DNA of 62,489 nt from Conidiobolus incongruus B7586 (GCA_000697335.1 JNEM01008377.1:1-62489), one strand, 5' to 3'. Positions 46,670-59,202 are shown, counted from the stretch's first letter. The notes: a model not told the origin generated them from the letters alone. A program made the numbers and translations.

Positions 46670-49600
46670 GTTGTAAAATTATGTAGTAATGAGTAAAAAG
46701 ATAAAAAGAAGTTATAGTAGAATTGATTTTATTATTAAAATAAGTATGTTAAATAATATAATTGGTAATAAGTTAATGATGATTTTAGTAACACTAAGGT
46801 AGAGGTGTTACTCTTTGGTAGTGATGAATGTAGAAGAGGATAATTGGCAGTAAAAGTGTAATTTTGAATGGCCCCAAAAATCAAGCTTCCATCATAGAAG
46901 CTACTAGTGTATTTAAAGGTATTTTAAGTGTTTGTGGAGATGTGGCTGTGCAATGGTGTATTCTTGTGATGGTTCTTGGTACTGGTTCCTTGTTCTTGTT
47001 TACCCAAGGGATCAGGATGCGAAATAAGTTTATATTATGAAATGAAACTTTGGCAAATATAATAATTAATTTAATATAGTTTATTAAATTTTATTTATAC
47101 ATGTTGCTTAAAGATTAATACTATAATATATATACTTAGTTAATTTGAGTAATGAAGACAAAAATTATCTTTAAGTGTTTATCAATAGATCTATATATTA
47201 TTAAATCAATATTTACCTAATAAATAACTTAGTATAAAAAAATATTTTAGTTTTGCTAAAACTGGTCATTAATTTCCATTTTTATATTAGTTTGAAAACA
47301 ATATTTGATATTGGAAAGTTAGGAAGTTTTATTAAATAATTTTTTGATGCAAAGTATTATTTTAAATTTTATTATAATAACTTAAATTTCAATTTTATAA
47401 TAAAAATCTATTTGAGAGCTATATATGTCTTCAATGAATAAAAGTAGGAATATTAATATTTATAAATCTTGATGATATAATATTTATTTATTAAATATAT
47501 TAATAATTTTTGAATATATAGTTTTAATTAAAAAAGGAAATTTATTATAAATAATTCACAAGAGTGAAATCAATCAACATAATTGAATATATCACAATTA
47601 ATAAATTAATAAATATTAATTATAGTCTAGAAATTTGAAAAATATATCAAAATAAACACTCAGAAAGTTTTCTACTAGTCTTCCCAAAAAGTTTTTCCTA
47701 GTTTACTTGTTTGTGAATCTAATAATTCATCAGACTATAAAGTTTCAATTTTATTTGTGATTTCAATATGAATTATATTATATTATGCTTTTATCAATAA
47801 TAAGAATATATAGTATTGAATTTAATACTTATTTAAGCATTAAACATATATCTAATATTTTGCTTTGAGTTTATTTATATATTTATATTTTAGTTTAAAA
47901 TTAATTTACTTTTATATTAGAACCAATTTTTCAAAAGGTTAATATATTTAAGAAACATAGTATAACATTAAAATAAATCAATTTAATTAACAATATAAAA
48001 CTCATTATTTTAAACTATTATGGATGATTTTATTTTGAAGACAGTGTTAAAAACTATTTAAATAGAAATAGGCAAATAATATAAATTTTCTTATATATTC
48101 ATCATCCAGTTAAATATTCAGATAAATATATAAAATTGAGAAAATTAAGTGAATCCTATTGGGCAAATATTTATATTAAGTATATAAAAATTATGAAATT
48201 ATTCCAACTCATAATGACACTTATATGATATCGATAAAATATTCTTTTGAACTTTACCATTAGTAAAATATTTATGAAATTTGTTTTTATATTAAAAATA
48301 AAAATTTAAAATATGTTAACGCTACTATTATATATCATATAATATACAATATTTTTTTTGAAATTGAAAACTCAGTATTATTTTAGAAATGTAGAAGTGA
48401 TATACTGAACATTTACTAATGAAGATTAAATATTTTTTCTGTTTATTCTAATGTGTAGAAGTGTTAACAAATAATCTTTTTTTTAAAAATATTTAGCTAT
48501 TAGAATTTTGATTATATCAAATATAAATATACATTTCTAAATATTTATTTAATCTAATTTTAGCAATAAAATTCAAAAATATACTTATTAAAGTTTCTAC
48601 TATAAGTAGAGTAACATAAATTATTATTACTATTATTATTATTTCAAAAAATTTCAACAGCTTAAATATTTTAAACCTTAGCTATGTAAAAATATCTAAT
48701 CCAAGTTTAAAGTGAAAGATATTCAAGTTAAAATATATTTTATTTAATATATTTTTTTGTTAATTTTTATTAAATTTGAGAATTGATTTGATTTTATAAT
48801 TAATCATTTACAATTTTTTTGAAATCAATTTAAAAATTAAAATAACAATTATAGACAAGTTATATATGTATCAATCAAGTTCATTCTTGATAGATCTTTG
48901 ATTTAAAAGATTCTTTTATATCTCAATTCAAATATATAAATTAAATAACATTTCATTAAATTTGATAGTTTATTATGTTTAAACAGAAAGATATAAATCG
49001 TTATTTAAATATCCGATATTTAACAACTAATTATATAACCTGATATTTGGTATATATTATATACTTACTGCAGATGAAGGCTAATAAATCATCAATTTTG
49101 AACTTTTATTTTTTAATTTTTAATTTATTAATAAAAAATATATGATTATTTAGTTATATATATATATAGTTTGAGGATTTCTACATAGAGAGTTATTATA
49201 ATAAATATTGTTTTACTTGACAATATAATCCTATTACTAAACTAAAAATTCTTTTTAAGAAAATCTGTTTAAAAATATATTTATTAAATTAACATAATTT
49301 AATATATTTAATACTATGATTTTCTATTATTATATGAATTATTATAATCAATTAATTTTAATACTATAATTTTTTGATGAAAGGGTATAAGTATTTGTTT
49401 ATTTTAAATATATATATGTTTAAGAAAAAGATTTTCTTTTTGAAAATATAATACTTTATTAAATATAATTTAATATTTTTAGCTTGAAAAATTCTATATA
49501 ATAATTTTTTTCAATTTTAAAAAAAATATATGAGAGAAATTTGGAAGAATTTAAAACTGAATGATCTAAAGTTAAAAATGAGATCATTTTTAATCGTTTT

Positions 49601-49922
49601 TTTTTGAATTTAGAATCGTTATAAAATAAATTCTTAAAACATGTTAATATTTTTAATAGTTTACTTATAAAATATTACTCATTTAACTTTAATTTTAAAT
49701 CTCTGAATTGAGTCTTTCAAACTTGGGTCAATATCAAATATTGAATCAATGCTAATATTGGGTAAATCCTTTGTTTATGTATATCTTAATAAAATGATAC
49801 TCAAGTTATTCAATGATTTAATATTCAATACATATTTTGAAATTTTTCAGTTAAGTTTCATGTTATTTTGAATATTGATTATATAAAGGAAGTAGTATTG
49901 ACTTATATATCTATTTAGCTCA
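46670..49922. other. AT-rich intergenic region with one less AT-rich patch
   Basis: Most is A/T-dominated with no gene. The patch 46788-47020 is markedly richer in G+C, has a 7-bp stem (GTAACAC at 46788-46794 with GTGTTAC at 46805-46811) and overlapping open frames on the minus strand without ATG. See findings. Confidence 0.5.
49880..49887 (+). promoter_or_regulatory. TATA box of the expansin-like gene
   Basis: TATATAAA, 36 bases before the ATG at 49923. This implies a very short 5' leader. Confidence 0.45.
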
Positions 49923-50787
49923 ATGAAATTGTTATCGATGAATATATTATTTTGGTTTTTAATTATTCATCGTCATTTTTGTTATCAGAGGTCTTATGGG
50001 AAAGAAAATATTGGCAACACTGTTAATAATTTAATTACTGGTACTGCTAAGTATGATGTGAATATTGGGCCAGGTAGTTAAATTATATTAATTTAATATA
50101 ATGGAGTATTAAATTTTTGTATAATTGTAGGTAAAGGTAATTGTAATTATGAAACTGTTTTGCCAATGGGACTTGCTTCACTGGGACCCAAAGTGTTTGG
50201 AGATTCCGCTGCTTGCGGACAATGCCTTGAAGTGAAGCATAAGAACCATGCACTACGACTGAAAGTCATGGTCATGGACATTTGTGTCGGCTGCCAATCC
50301 AATGAGTTGATGCTAGATTATAACACATACACTCAATTAGGAGATACATTCAAAGGGAGTATCCCCGTTGAGTGGAATATGATCACCTGCCCAACGAAGG
50401 GATCGATAAAATACCAGTTTTTCCCAAATAGCTCCAGATTTTGGTTTGGTATCGGGTAAATGGATCTTATTTGATTAATGACTGATAATTAACTGATTGA
50501 TTTTATCAAATAGCATTCGAAACGCTGCAACACCAGTGGTCAAACTTGAAATCTACGGAGATTCTGGATGGGTGAATATTCCACGTAGCAATTTCAACTA
50601 CTTTATTCTCTCGGATCCTGGTCCTGGTCCTTATAAACTTAGGGCAACCTCCAAGTTTGGAGAGCAGATTGTGGAAGACAATGTTCCTCTTCTGAACGGC
50701 ACGCTATACGAAGGTAAAGCTCAATTTAGAAATAACTCTATAGAGGCTACGACGCAGAATAATATGCTTGAGTTGGATTTGGGTTAA
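49923..50787 (+). CDS. Expansin-like secreted protein (DPBB plus CBM63-like)
   Basis: Three exons: 49923-50073, 50131-50455 and 50514-50787; 249 residues. The N-terminus MNILFWFLIIHRHFC (from residue 6) is a hydrophobic signal segment. Domain 1, about residues 40-145, is a double-psi beta-barrel: GTAKYDVNIG, GNCNYE, ACGQCLEV, VMVMDICVGCQSNELMLDYN and VEWNMITCP, with six or more cysteines spaced as in expansins. Asp in MDIC and in MLDYN fit the acidic pair of microbial expansins. Domain 2, about 155-249, is the beta-sandwich: FWFGIGIRNAATPVVKLEIY then SGWVNIPRSNFNYFIL and GPYKLRATSKFGEQIVEDN. Expansins loosen cellulose and related polymers without hydrolysis. A plain DPBB/cerato-like protein is less likely because domain 2 is present. 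Confidence 0.88.
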
Positions 50788-51048
50788 ATATTTTCAAACC
50801 AAATTAGCACAGCAATCAATCAAATTTGAAATTGTATCAACATTGGCGATCACTAACTTCTATGTTATCTCATCAAACTTAGTATATATTCTGAAATTCA
50901 AATAATTAATGATAAAAATAAAAATAATAATGATAGTAATAATAAATAGGTTAAAGTAATATGACTGATTGATGAAAGTTGTATGATCATCTCTTTGAAA
51001 ATTTAACGAAAACATCCTATTAATTAAGCAGTATTTGGTATTAGTCGC

Positions 51049-51250
51049 TTATTCTTTTAATCCATTAATTTTAAATTGACGAAAATAAATCGGAAATTCT
51101 AGACGAATCAAATCATAGTAGCAAATTATTTCATCTTTTTCATCATTCAATTTAGTCAAGTGATCCTGTTTATACTCTTTCGAAATGCAATTTTGGAACT
51201 GATAGATTGCTAGATAATTAAACTTGAGCGTAACTCTACCTATGATATCA
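51049..51250 (-). pseudogene. Coding-like remnant, family unknown
   Basis: A minus-strand frame stays open for about 66 codons to a TAA at 51049. It has protein-like composition: GRVTLKFNYLAIYQFQNC, KQDHLTKLNDEKDEIICYY and RLEFPIYFRQFKINGLKE. No ATG starts it. Upstream the same frame meets a stop in SRIYS-stop-CFDD. Alternatively a 3' splice site in TGATATCATAG (near 51240) makes it a last exon, but no partner exon was found. Function unknown. Confidence 0.35.
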
Positions 51251-51378
51251 TCAAAGCATTAGCTATAAATTCTAGACTCATGATCAAATAGTATGTTGCT
51301 ATTCTTAGGTAGTTGATCATCGAACGAATCATTTCACCTGCTCATTCTAACCAAATTAACTCAGTTTATTATAATGGA

Positions 51379-51396
51379 TCACTTGATATCAAGTGA
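51379..51396. repeat. Perfect 18-base palindrome
   Basis: TCACTTGATATCAAGTGA reads the same on both strands. It might be a dimeric factor site; no gene start is close by that would fix its target. Confidence 0.5.
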
Positions 51397-52054
51397 CTTC
51401 TTTTGATCACCCTTCTATTTAGATTGATCAATTGTTAAGCTCGGATTAAACTTTTTATTTGATATTGATCGATACTATCCTTAAAATCATATACCCATAT
51501 ATATGATATAATCGAAACAAGTTATTTCATTTTAAATGATAATTTCATCATTTTTTATATTTCAAGGTATTCAAATTGACTGAATATTCATCATTCACTC
51601 AAACTTTCTTTCGTTGGAGTATATTCAAGTAATTTGACTGCTATTCATGCTCATTGGTGTTTGTCCACTTACATACGCATTTCATGTCATTCCACACATA
51701 TTACAAGATTCCCTACCCATTCCCATATATTCGAATTCGAGATGTTGGGAGTTTATAAATTTTTTGAATGGGAATTAAGAGAGGTAGACGTGACCAATGT
51801 CTTAGCAAAATAGCTTGCAATAGTGAGCGGAAATAGATTCCGAGTCACATATCTTGAAGGGATCCATCTTTGAAATATCAATATTAATGATATGAGAAAT
51901 CATTTGCAAAAAACAACCAATTTTGATTGTAAATTCTATCTCAGTACTCTTTAAAAGGAAGGTCACACAACTCATAAGTTCTCAAACTGAAAAACATTGA
52001 GAAAATAATTAATTTATATTACTATATTTGCAAGTGAAAGTTTATTTAGGCCCT

Positions 52055-52094
52055 GATTAAATATTGATAGGTGCGTTCAGAACCAGCGGAAATC
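52055..52094 (+). repeat. Dispersed short repeat, copy 2
   Basis: Partner of 9627-9666 (about 29 of 40 matches, mostly transition differences). Confidence 0.25.
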
Positions 52095-53263
52095 TCGGGA
52101 TCGGCACAATAATAACTAACTTGCCTTGAGTCAACTAGTTGGTTTAATTACCAAATACAACTAAAAGCATCAGTATGACACACTATCCACATATCACAAG
52201 CTATAAAATTGATTGAAATAAGTGGACATATAGTTTATTCATTTTACAATTCTCTCAGTCTAATATAATTGTTTATGGTATACCAATATTAAAAATAGAT
52301 ATTAGAACGAATTACTTTATATATCTAAACCATACATCAAATCATATGGTTTTTGAATTAAAATGAAATTAATGTAACTGATTAGAAAAAGATTATTTAG
52401 TTAGTTATAGTAATTTGTTATATTAATTAAATTTAAAATATATATATTTATTATTATTATTTACTTTTTAATAAATAAAAAAGAATCAAAGAAAAAAAAT
52501 TAATAATAATTAACAAGTAACTTGAACTTTTTTAAAAAAAAATTATTTAATTTATTTATTTTTATTAAAAAAATTTTTAGTTAAATCACCGATTTTTAAG
52601 TGATACAAATAATTTAAAATAATAATAATAATAATAATAAATGTAATTTGTGAATTTTACTAAAAATAATATAAAATATAAGAACAAATATATATATATT
52701 ATTTTAAATAAATTAATATAATAAATTATATTATAATTTACAAAATTTTCTAATATTTAATAAATAATAAACTAAGTGATATTATAAAAATTAGCAAGTT
52801 TAAAATAATTAATCATATAAATTATTATTATTATTAAAAGTTAATTAATATCCTTAATATTGCATTATTTAGTCAATATCCAAATTTTAATTTAATTACA
52901 GTATTTAGTAATTTAAGGTTTGGATCAATTATATTAATTACAGTATTTGGTAATTTCAATTTGGAATAATGTAATTTGAATTTGATAAAATTTAGATATT
53001 AAATAAGTTATAAATTGCTATTTTTATATCACTATCAAATTTATCTATTCAATATTTATTGTCAGTTGATAAGATTAAAATCAGGTGATAATAAAATAAA
53101 TTGTTTGATCCATTTGAACTTGGAATTTTTCAAGGAATAAAATTGAAAATTATAACTTGGAAAATTTAGTAAAGAAGTTTGTGATATTATCTACAAATGT
53201 TCTTTTATTAATAATAAAATTAAAATAATAATAATAATAATAATAACATAAGGATTAATGTCT

Positions 53264-54277
53264 TTAGTTGGTGCTTTGAGCCAATGCTAAAAGACTTAGA
53301 CCAGCTTCATATTTTTTGTTATGAAGATTTTCTCCTTCTGAATATTGAATAGGTCCTTTGATGCTATATCGACGGTAATATGGTAATTCAGGAGATGTTG
53401 AACCTTGTGCAGAGAATGAATGGCGCATTTGAACTGGTGAAGAACTGTTGGGTCTGACAGAGGAAGGAGGGGAGAGAGGAGTAAGGGTAGGTTGTTCGTC
53501 CAAGGATGTTCCGTTGAGCAAGCTCTCGATTCCGGGTAGAGAAAATGTAGACGCCCTGCGCATTTGTGTGGAAGGAGAGTATTGATAAGGATGGTAACCG
53601 TGATGGCGGGAAGGATATGAACTAGATTCCATTGAAAAATTGGATCTAGGTTTTTTCTTTTGATAATCTTTTTTGATTGTTATATCTGAGTTTTGATACT
53701 CTTTCTTAAGAGGAATTTGAGAAGGAAGTGTTGTAACAGCAATAGCATGTGACTCCAAAGCGGGTGGTAGGAAATTTTTCATCCTACTTCCCTTGCTTTT
53801 AGAGGATAAGAATTGAGGATGTGAAGGAGGGAGAGCGGCATGGACAAAGTCTTCACCAAACAGAATTGTTAAATGGTGACGGATAGGATAGCAGGTACGA
53901 ACAGCTAATTGATAAGCGTATTCGTATGCAATCCAGGTACCCTGGATATTGATATCACCACCGCGAAGTCTCCAGATATAGTCATTGAGTTGAGGGTAAT
54001 GGTGAAGGATCTTAGTCACTTCTTCATTACCTCTTCCCAAAGCTTTCCATATGCCGGTCCAAAAAACGTGTCCACCTTCACAATCCCATCTCACCACAAA
54101 ATCGGGTGTGTTGGGACAGGATATCTTATACTCTAAAGTTCTAAGATAGCCATGTGGATTGACGCTTGTGGAGTATTGAGCGGTAGTAACGCTGACGTTA
54201 GGTATGACAGCGCGCTCAGGATAGTTAGGGCGAAGTGCGGAAGTAGAAGATGGATATGGGGACATAGATGTAACCAT
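53264..54277 (-). CDS. APSES/KilA-N-type DNA-binding transcription regulator
   Basis: A single-exon 337-residue protein. Residues about 45-145 form an APSES-like (KilA-N fold) domain: LEYKISCPNTPDFVVRWDCE, GGHVFWTGIWKALGRGNEEV, YPQLNDYIWRLRGGDINIQG and TWIAYEYAYQLAVRTCYPIR, then LTILFGEDF. The pattern of invariant Gly, I-x-G-T-W and A-x-x-LA-x-R-x-x-Y-x-IR matches the basic helix-loop-helix-like DNA-binding domain of fungal APSES factors (Swi4/Mbp1, StuA, Xbp1 group). No ankyrin repeats follow, so it is not Swi6/Mbp1-like. The remainder is disordered, rich in Ser/Pro/Tyr with Lys patches (IPLKKEYQNSDITIKKDYQK) that may serve as nuclear signal, and phosphorylatable SP/TP sites. Such factors control cell cycle or development; its targets are unknown. 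Confidence 0.88.
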   Translation of the reverse strand: MVTSMSPYPSSTSALRPNYPERAVIPNVSVTTAQYSTSVNPHGYLRTLEYKISCPNTPDFVVRWDCEGGHVFWTGIWKALGRGNEEVTKILHHYPQLNDYIWRLRGGDINIQGTWIAYEYAYQLAVRTCYPIRHHLTILFGEDFVHAALPPSHPQFLSSKSKGSRMKNFLPPALESHAIAVTTLPSQIPLKKEYQNSDITIKKDYQKKKPRSNFSMESSSYPSRHHGYHPYQYSPSTQMRRASTFSLPGIESLLNGTSLDEQPTLTPLSPPSSVRPNSSSPVQMRHSFSAQGSTSPELPYYRRYSIKGPIQYSEGENLHNKKYEAGLSLLALAQSTN

Positions 54278-54298
54278 AGTAGATATGTATGTATATAT

Positions 54299-54331
54299 AA
54301 ATATAATATAATATAATATAATATAATATAA
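54299..54331. repeat. (TATAA)n pentanucleotide microsatellite
   Basis: About six tandem ATAAT/TATAA units lie 22-54 bases upstream of the APSES start codon, that is, in its leader or core promoter. Length changes could alter TATA-like spacing. Confidence 0.75.
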
Positions 54332-54969
54332 AAGAAAGATAAAGAAATAAAAATTTGAATGACGTGAGAAGGAAATCAGAGAGGGTATTTATACTCCAAA
54401 TTTTCGATTTTAAATGCATATTTGATATCCATAAGGTTTAATTGATTTTACCACACGCTTTTCAACCTTATGATCACTGTTTACTTCCATAATGATTGGT
54501 TCAGTTAATAAATGCAATTCACAATGGTATTTAAGGGTTTATTACGGAGGTAGATTGATTTTGAATGTAAATGTTATTGGATAGAAGCGCGAAATGAGGC
54601 CATTATAGTGCAAGTCCCAGGCTTTCATCAGCTACCCCAGTCAGACCCAAATTACTGCTTTTATTAGGAGAAATTAATTGAAGTGAGCATTTTAATTAAT
54701 TCGAAATCAATTTGTAACACATTTTTGATTTGATAATTTGAATTTTACGGCCTAAACCCTTCAACTTTTTTCCTGTTTAATATAAAGGTATTCAAGTTTA
54801 CCTACTTATATTGCCTAGGTTTCAAACTTGTAATTACTTTTGAATTAGATTGAAATTATCTCTATCCACTTAATTTTATCAAAATCCGAAAAATTAAATC
54901 AAGATGGTAACAAGTGAAACAAAATTGCACTATTAATTATAAGTTACAAAATTTATTTTCGACAATAGT

Positions 54970-55450
54970 ATTGTGAACATGATTACTTTGAGATATCGTG
55001 GTAAGTTAATAGAAGGTTATACTATCACACTCGTTCGTGAATATGTATCAGTGTAATGTTACCTAGCATTCATATCACCTATTCAAAATCCTCATAAAAC
55101 CATATTAGAAGGACTATTTAATTAAAATGGATTCAAGACAACATAATTACAGATAGCCATCATTGAAACATGATAGGTGAAATAATTATATTAATTAGTA
55201 TCCATATAATTTGATTTATTGAACACATGCCGAATTGGTGAATTTAGTGCCAATACTAATGCTACCAAGGTAAATATTTAATTAAAAGTTTCAAAGTCAA
55301 TCATTTAGCCAATCTTTGAATTTAAATTGATTTCGAAGTTTGTTGACTATGCAGTTCGAATTCAACCATGCTACTTAGTGATTGAAGCTTTGACAACGAC
55401 GTGGAAAGTATAACAGAATAAATAGCATTGGCTTTTGCAAACAATGCCTT
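54970..55450 (+). pseudogene. Possible decayed gene, family unknown
   Basis: Protein-like segments occur in plus-strand frames broken by stops: MITLRYRGKLIEGYTITLV (about 54980-55035), AFISPIQNPHKTILEGLF (about 55068-55120) and, past a plausible GT-AG intron, KLISKFVDYAVRIQPCYLV then IEALTTTW (about 55330-55410). No domain is recognised and no full frame exists. It may be a worn host gene. Confidence 0.3.
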
Positions 55451-57129
55451 ATGATCATTATATTACTTTAATAATATTACTATTAGGTGGGAATTTAAAA
55501 ATATTCTAATTTTAGTAATTTATTCAAATGACCAGAATACAGAGAAATCATAAAGTCCATAGTTAAAATCACGATTAATTCAAGTTATTTTTCATGGTAA
55601 GTTCCCACTAATTTAAGTCGATTATAAATTTAATCTAACCACTTCAATCAACGCAACAAACTTCAAAATACAGTGGAATAAAACATAATAAAAATATGAG
55701 ATAAATCTATATCAAACAAAATATTTCATTTAAATGGGTATCAAATTGAATTTCATTGGCTCAATTAAATAAAAAAAAATTTAAAATAGATTAAAGAATA
55801 AAAATTAAAAAAATAATCTTACCAAATTAATCATATTAAGAGAAAATTATAAGTGATTTCACTAATTCTCTTTCAAAATAAAAGTTTATGTATAAAGTAA
55901 ATCACTCTTCAAATTGATTAGACATCTTTAAATTAACTGTATGCCTTGATAACAACTATTAATTAGTATTAATTGATATTCATTCATTATTTACTTGAAA
56001 AAAACGTAACTTTAACAACTTTTGAATGAGAAATCAATATTAAAGTAGTGAAAATTGAAGAATAAAGGATTAGGTAATAGAGGTTGTAATAAATAAATTA
56101 TTGAAAATTGAAGTATTAGTAATAATAAACAATAATATTATGCAAATTTGAGTGATGAACGAACAATTAGGTCAAATTTCATTTATTTTAGATTGATAGT
56201 TAATTAGTTTTTATTAAAATCGTCATAATTGAATAATGAATCATTTAAATTAGAAGCATCGAAATTAAATAGAGTAACTATCAATAAAACACAATCACTA
56301 GCACTTACATCAACTTAGAAGCTTCTTTTAATAAACACGGTTTGAATACTATGACAATAGGATAAGTTTTTTAAATCAAAGTGAAAATGAGTCAAAATAA
56401 ATGAATTATAGAGGATATTAAGTTTTACAATAATTGAAGTAAACTTGATTAGGGTGAAATATTAAATAATTTGAATCCATGCTCACTTTTAAGTCTTTAA
56501 AGTGGATTATATTGTTGGTGATTGAAATTTGATTTTGAATGTATAATGTCATTGGTAAAATTACGAGTGGTAAATTGCATCATTCAATAACTCTTAATTA
56601 TTGGAAGATCTTTAGCTCATCTTTAACCTTTTAAAGTCATAATTGATATTTGAATTGTCAAGATTAATTAATTTCTTAATTAATTAATTTAAATAACTAA
56701 TTTTGGGATTTTGATAAAAATTCGAATTGATTTTTAAAGGAAATTAACATTAATTTTTCTTAATAATAGGGGAATTCAAATAGATAAATTGGGTAATTTA
56801 TAATTAATATTTCATTTTATTTTTTTAAGAAAAAATCAATAAAATAAAAATTTTTTAATGCTTATATTCACCTCAATTTTAATGCAAATTTCGATCTGAT
56901 TTTAAAAAATAATTTTTTTATATTATTTGTTTTAATTATTTATTCATTCGCAAAAATCCAAATTCTATTTTTGTTAAAATCCCTATTCTTTAAAGAAACT
57001 AATTTTACAAATCCCATTAATAATTTTGATATTAATTTAACAATTTTGGTAAGTATTGAAAAGATTATGACTTTTGAAAAATGGTTAATTATACCCCAAA
57101 AAGTAACTCAAATTACCATAAACTAATAA

Positions 57130-57780
57130 AATTGTAGAGGAACAGGGACAAAAATCCGTGATCAATTTTGTAAAGGTTTATTCACTTATCATTTAACTGA
57201 TCAATTTCCCTCAATTGGAAATTCTGAGCTTTATATGGATCAAAATCAAAAGCAGCTATTTTTATATCTTCAAAATTATAAAAAAACATTAATACTGATA
57301 ATCAATTAAGACGGATATGGTTACTAAATACAAAGGATTAGATTTTGAAAAATGGATAAGAAAACATTAAACTGTGGTATGATTCAACATAAATAATAAT
57401 TTTAAAACTAACAGAATATCCAAAGTCTCAGATTGTAAGGTATTCAATTCAAATATCATTGAAATGTTTCTTTAGATTCGGATTAAGGTAATATAACTTT
57501 GATAAATATGGATTTAGAAATTGAGATTGATGATGATTCAGTATGTTGGAAATGATTGGATTTGAATACAAAAAACAACTACATCGTAATTTCTAAAATA
57601 ATAACTGTGTTAATCAAGGGATAATATAAGTGAGCTTTGGATCCTAAAAATTCCTATATGACTGGAATTAATCCAGCATGCATTTAGACTTTAATCGATA
57701 GATTGCTGAATTATTACTTCCTATTTTTTCCGATATCCTGTTTATTGTTAAAAATGAATATCCAATTTAATTACAATTAA
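57130..57780 (+). pseudogene. Possible decayed gene, family unknown
   Basis: Plus-strand coding-like pieces in broken frames: TKIRDQFCKGLFTYHLTDQF with SIGNSELYMDQNQ (57140-57270), DLEIEIDDDSVCWK (57510-57560) and ALDPKNSYMTGINPACI (57633-57690). Stops separate them. No family recognised. Composition is slightly less AT-rich than the flanks. Chance open frames remain possible. Confidence 0.28.
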
Positions 57781-59176
57781 TTTAGGATTTCTTTATTTCT
57801 TTAAAGTAAAATTGAAAAAGTATTAAATTTCAATTTATATTATTATAATAAAATTTATTTCTATATTAATCTGGATAATTTTTTTATATATAATTAATAT
57901 TATTAAAATTATTTTAAAAATTGAATTATTAATTTAATTTTGAATAATTATTATTATATTCATTATTTTATCATCAGGTATTAGCATACTTTTAGCTTAA
58001 GAATGCATGTTAATTCAACTCAATGTTACATTGAAAAGTCATACTAAGAGAGATGAGGTAATTATCTTACATATTAATTGAGAATTCTGTTGCAATACTT
58101 TCAATCAATTTGTTTTTAATTAAACATGAGCTAGTGTAAATAAAATTGAGAAGAATTAGGATTGAAATTAACAATGATTGGTATAGTTCAGATTGTGGGT
58201 TGAGTAATTGAAGCAAAATTAACGAAGATGGTTAAGATCATAAAGAACTGTATCTTTACGATAAAATACTCGAAAATTGGATAAATTAATTTAATTTGAT
58301 TTGAGATTAAAAATATTGAGGAATGGGTTACAAAGAGTTTTGGACTAATATAGAAAAATTTACAATACTATTTTAATTGTGACAATATTGAAATAACTTT
58401 GAATTATTAACAAAAAAATCCAAAATTTGCAAAGTTAATCTTCAAATATATTATTATTTAATCAATAATCAACCAAAGAAAATCATAATATAATCATATA
58501 TTTTAGTTAATATTGATTACAATACCTCATATTATTCACACTATTATTTTATTAATACTTTACATAAAATTTTAATTAATTATTACAATTTCAATAAATT
58601 AAGTAAAATACTAATATTGATATTAATTATAAGTCACTTTTTCTAATTATTATATTTTATTCTTATTAATTTAATGTTTTTCTTTGTTACCCTATATATT
58701 ATTCAATTATTTGAATTTTAATAAATAATTTGATAATAAAAATATTTTTAAATTATTTTTATTATTATTATTATATTAATATTAATTGAATTTAAATTTA
58801 AATTAATAAAAAACTTAATATATCCTAATAATTATCAAATTAATTTGTTAAAATACAATAATTAATATAACTTAGTCTTAATTGATAAAGATGCTTATAC
58901 CAATAACAATTTAATAAATAGATTTACTAAAACCAAATAAAAAAAATATAATTTTCATAAATCAATATAAATATATACCCTAATCTTTTAATTATATATA
59001 TTTTTTAAATACATATTAATAAATTATTTACTATATATATATTTTTTAAAATTTAATTTAAAAATTTTTAATATTAAATAAAAATTAAAAATAATAAAAA
59101 AACAATATAATTAATAAATATTATATCAAATTCTTTATTTTAATAATTAACAAAAAAATTTAAATAAAAATATTAA

Positions 59177-59202
59177 ATATATATATATATATATATATAT
59201 AT
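59177..59202. repeat. (AT)n microsatellite
   Basis: Simple AT dinucleotide run in spacer DNA. Confidence 0.85.

Larger units (their letters stand above)
50788..53263. other. Intergenic region with unexplained coding-like remnant
   Basis: The first part, about 51040-52200, is less AT-rich than typical spacer and holds a minus-strand open stretch (51049-51250), an 18-base palindrome (51379-51396) and the repeat at 52055-52094. The rest is AT-rich with (TAA)n runs at 52616-52640 and 53224-53247. Confidence 0.5.

Noticed and set aside
52616-53247. Repeated (TAA)n runs as a CRISPR-like or minisatellite array
   Set aside because: Only simple trinucleotide runs, with no spacer-repeat regularity.
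55335-55390. GTTCGAATTC, considered as a tRNA B box
   Set aside because: The T arm does not pair and no cloverleaf forms around it.
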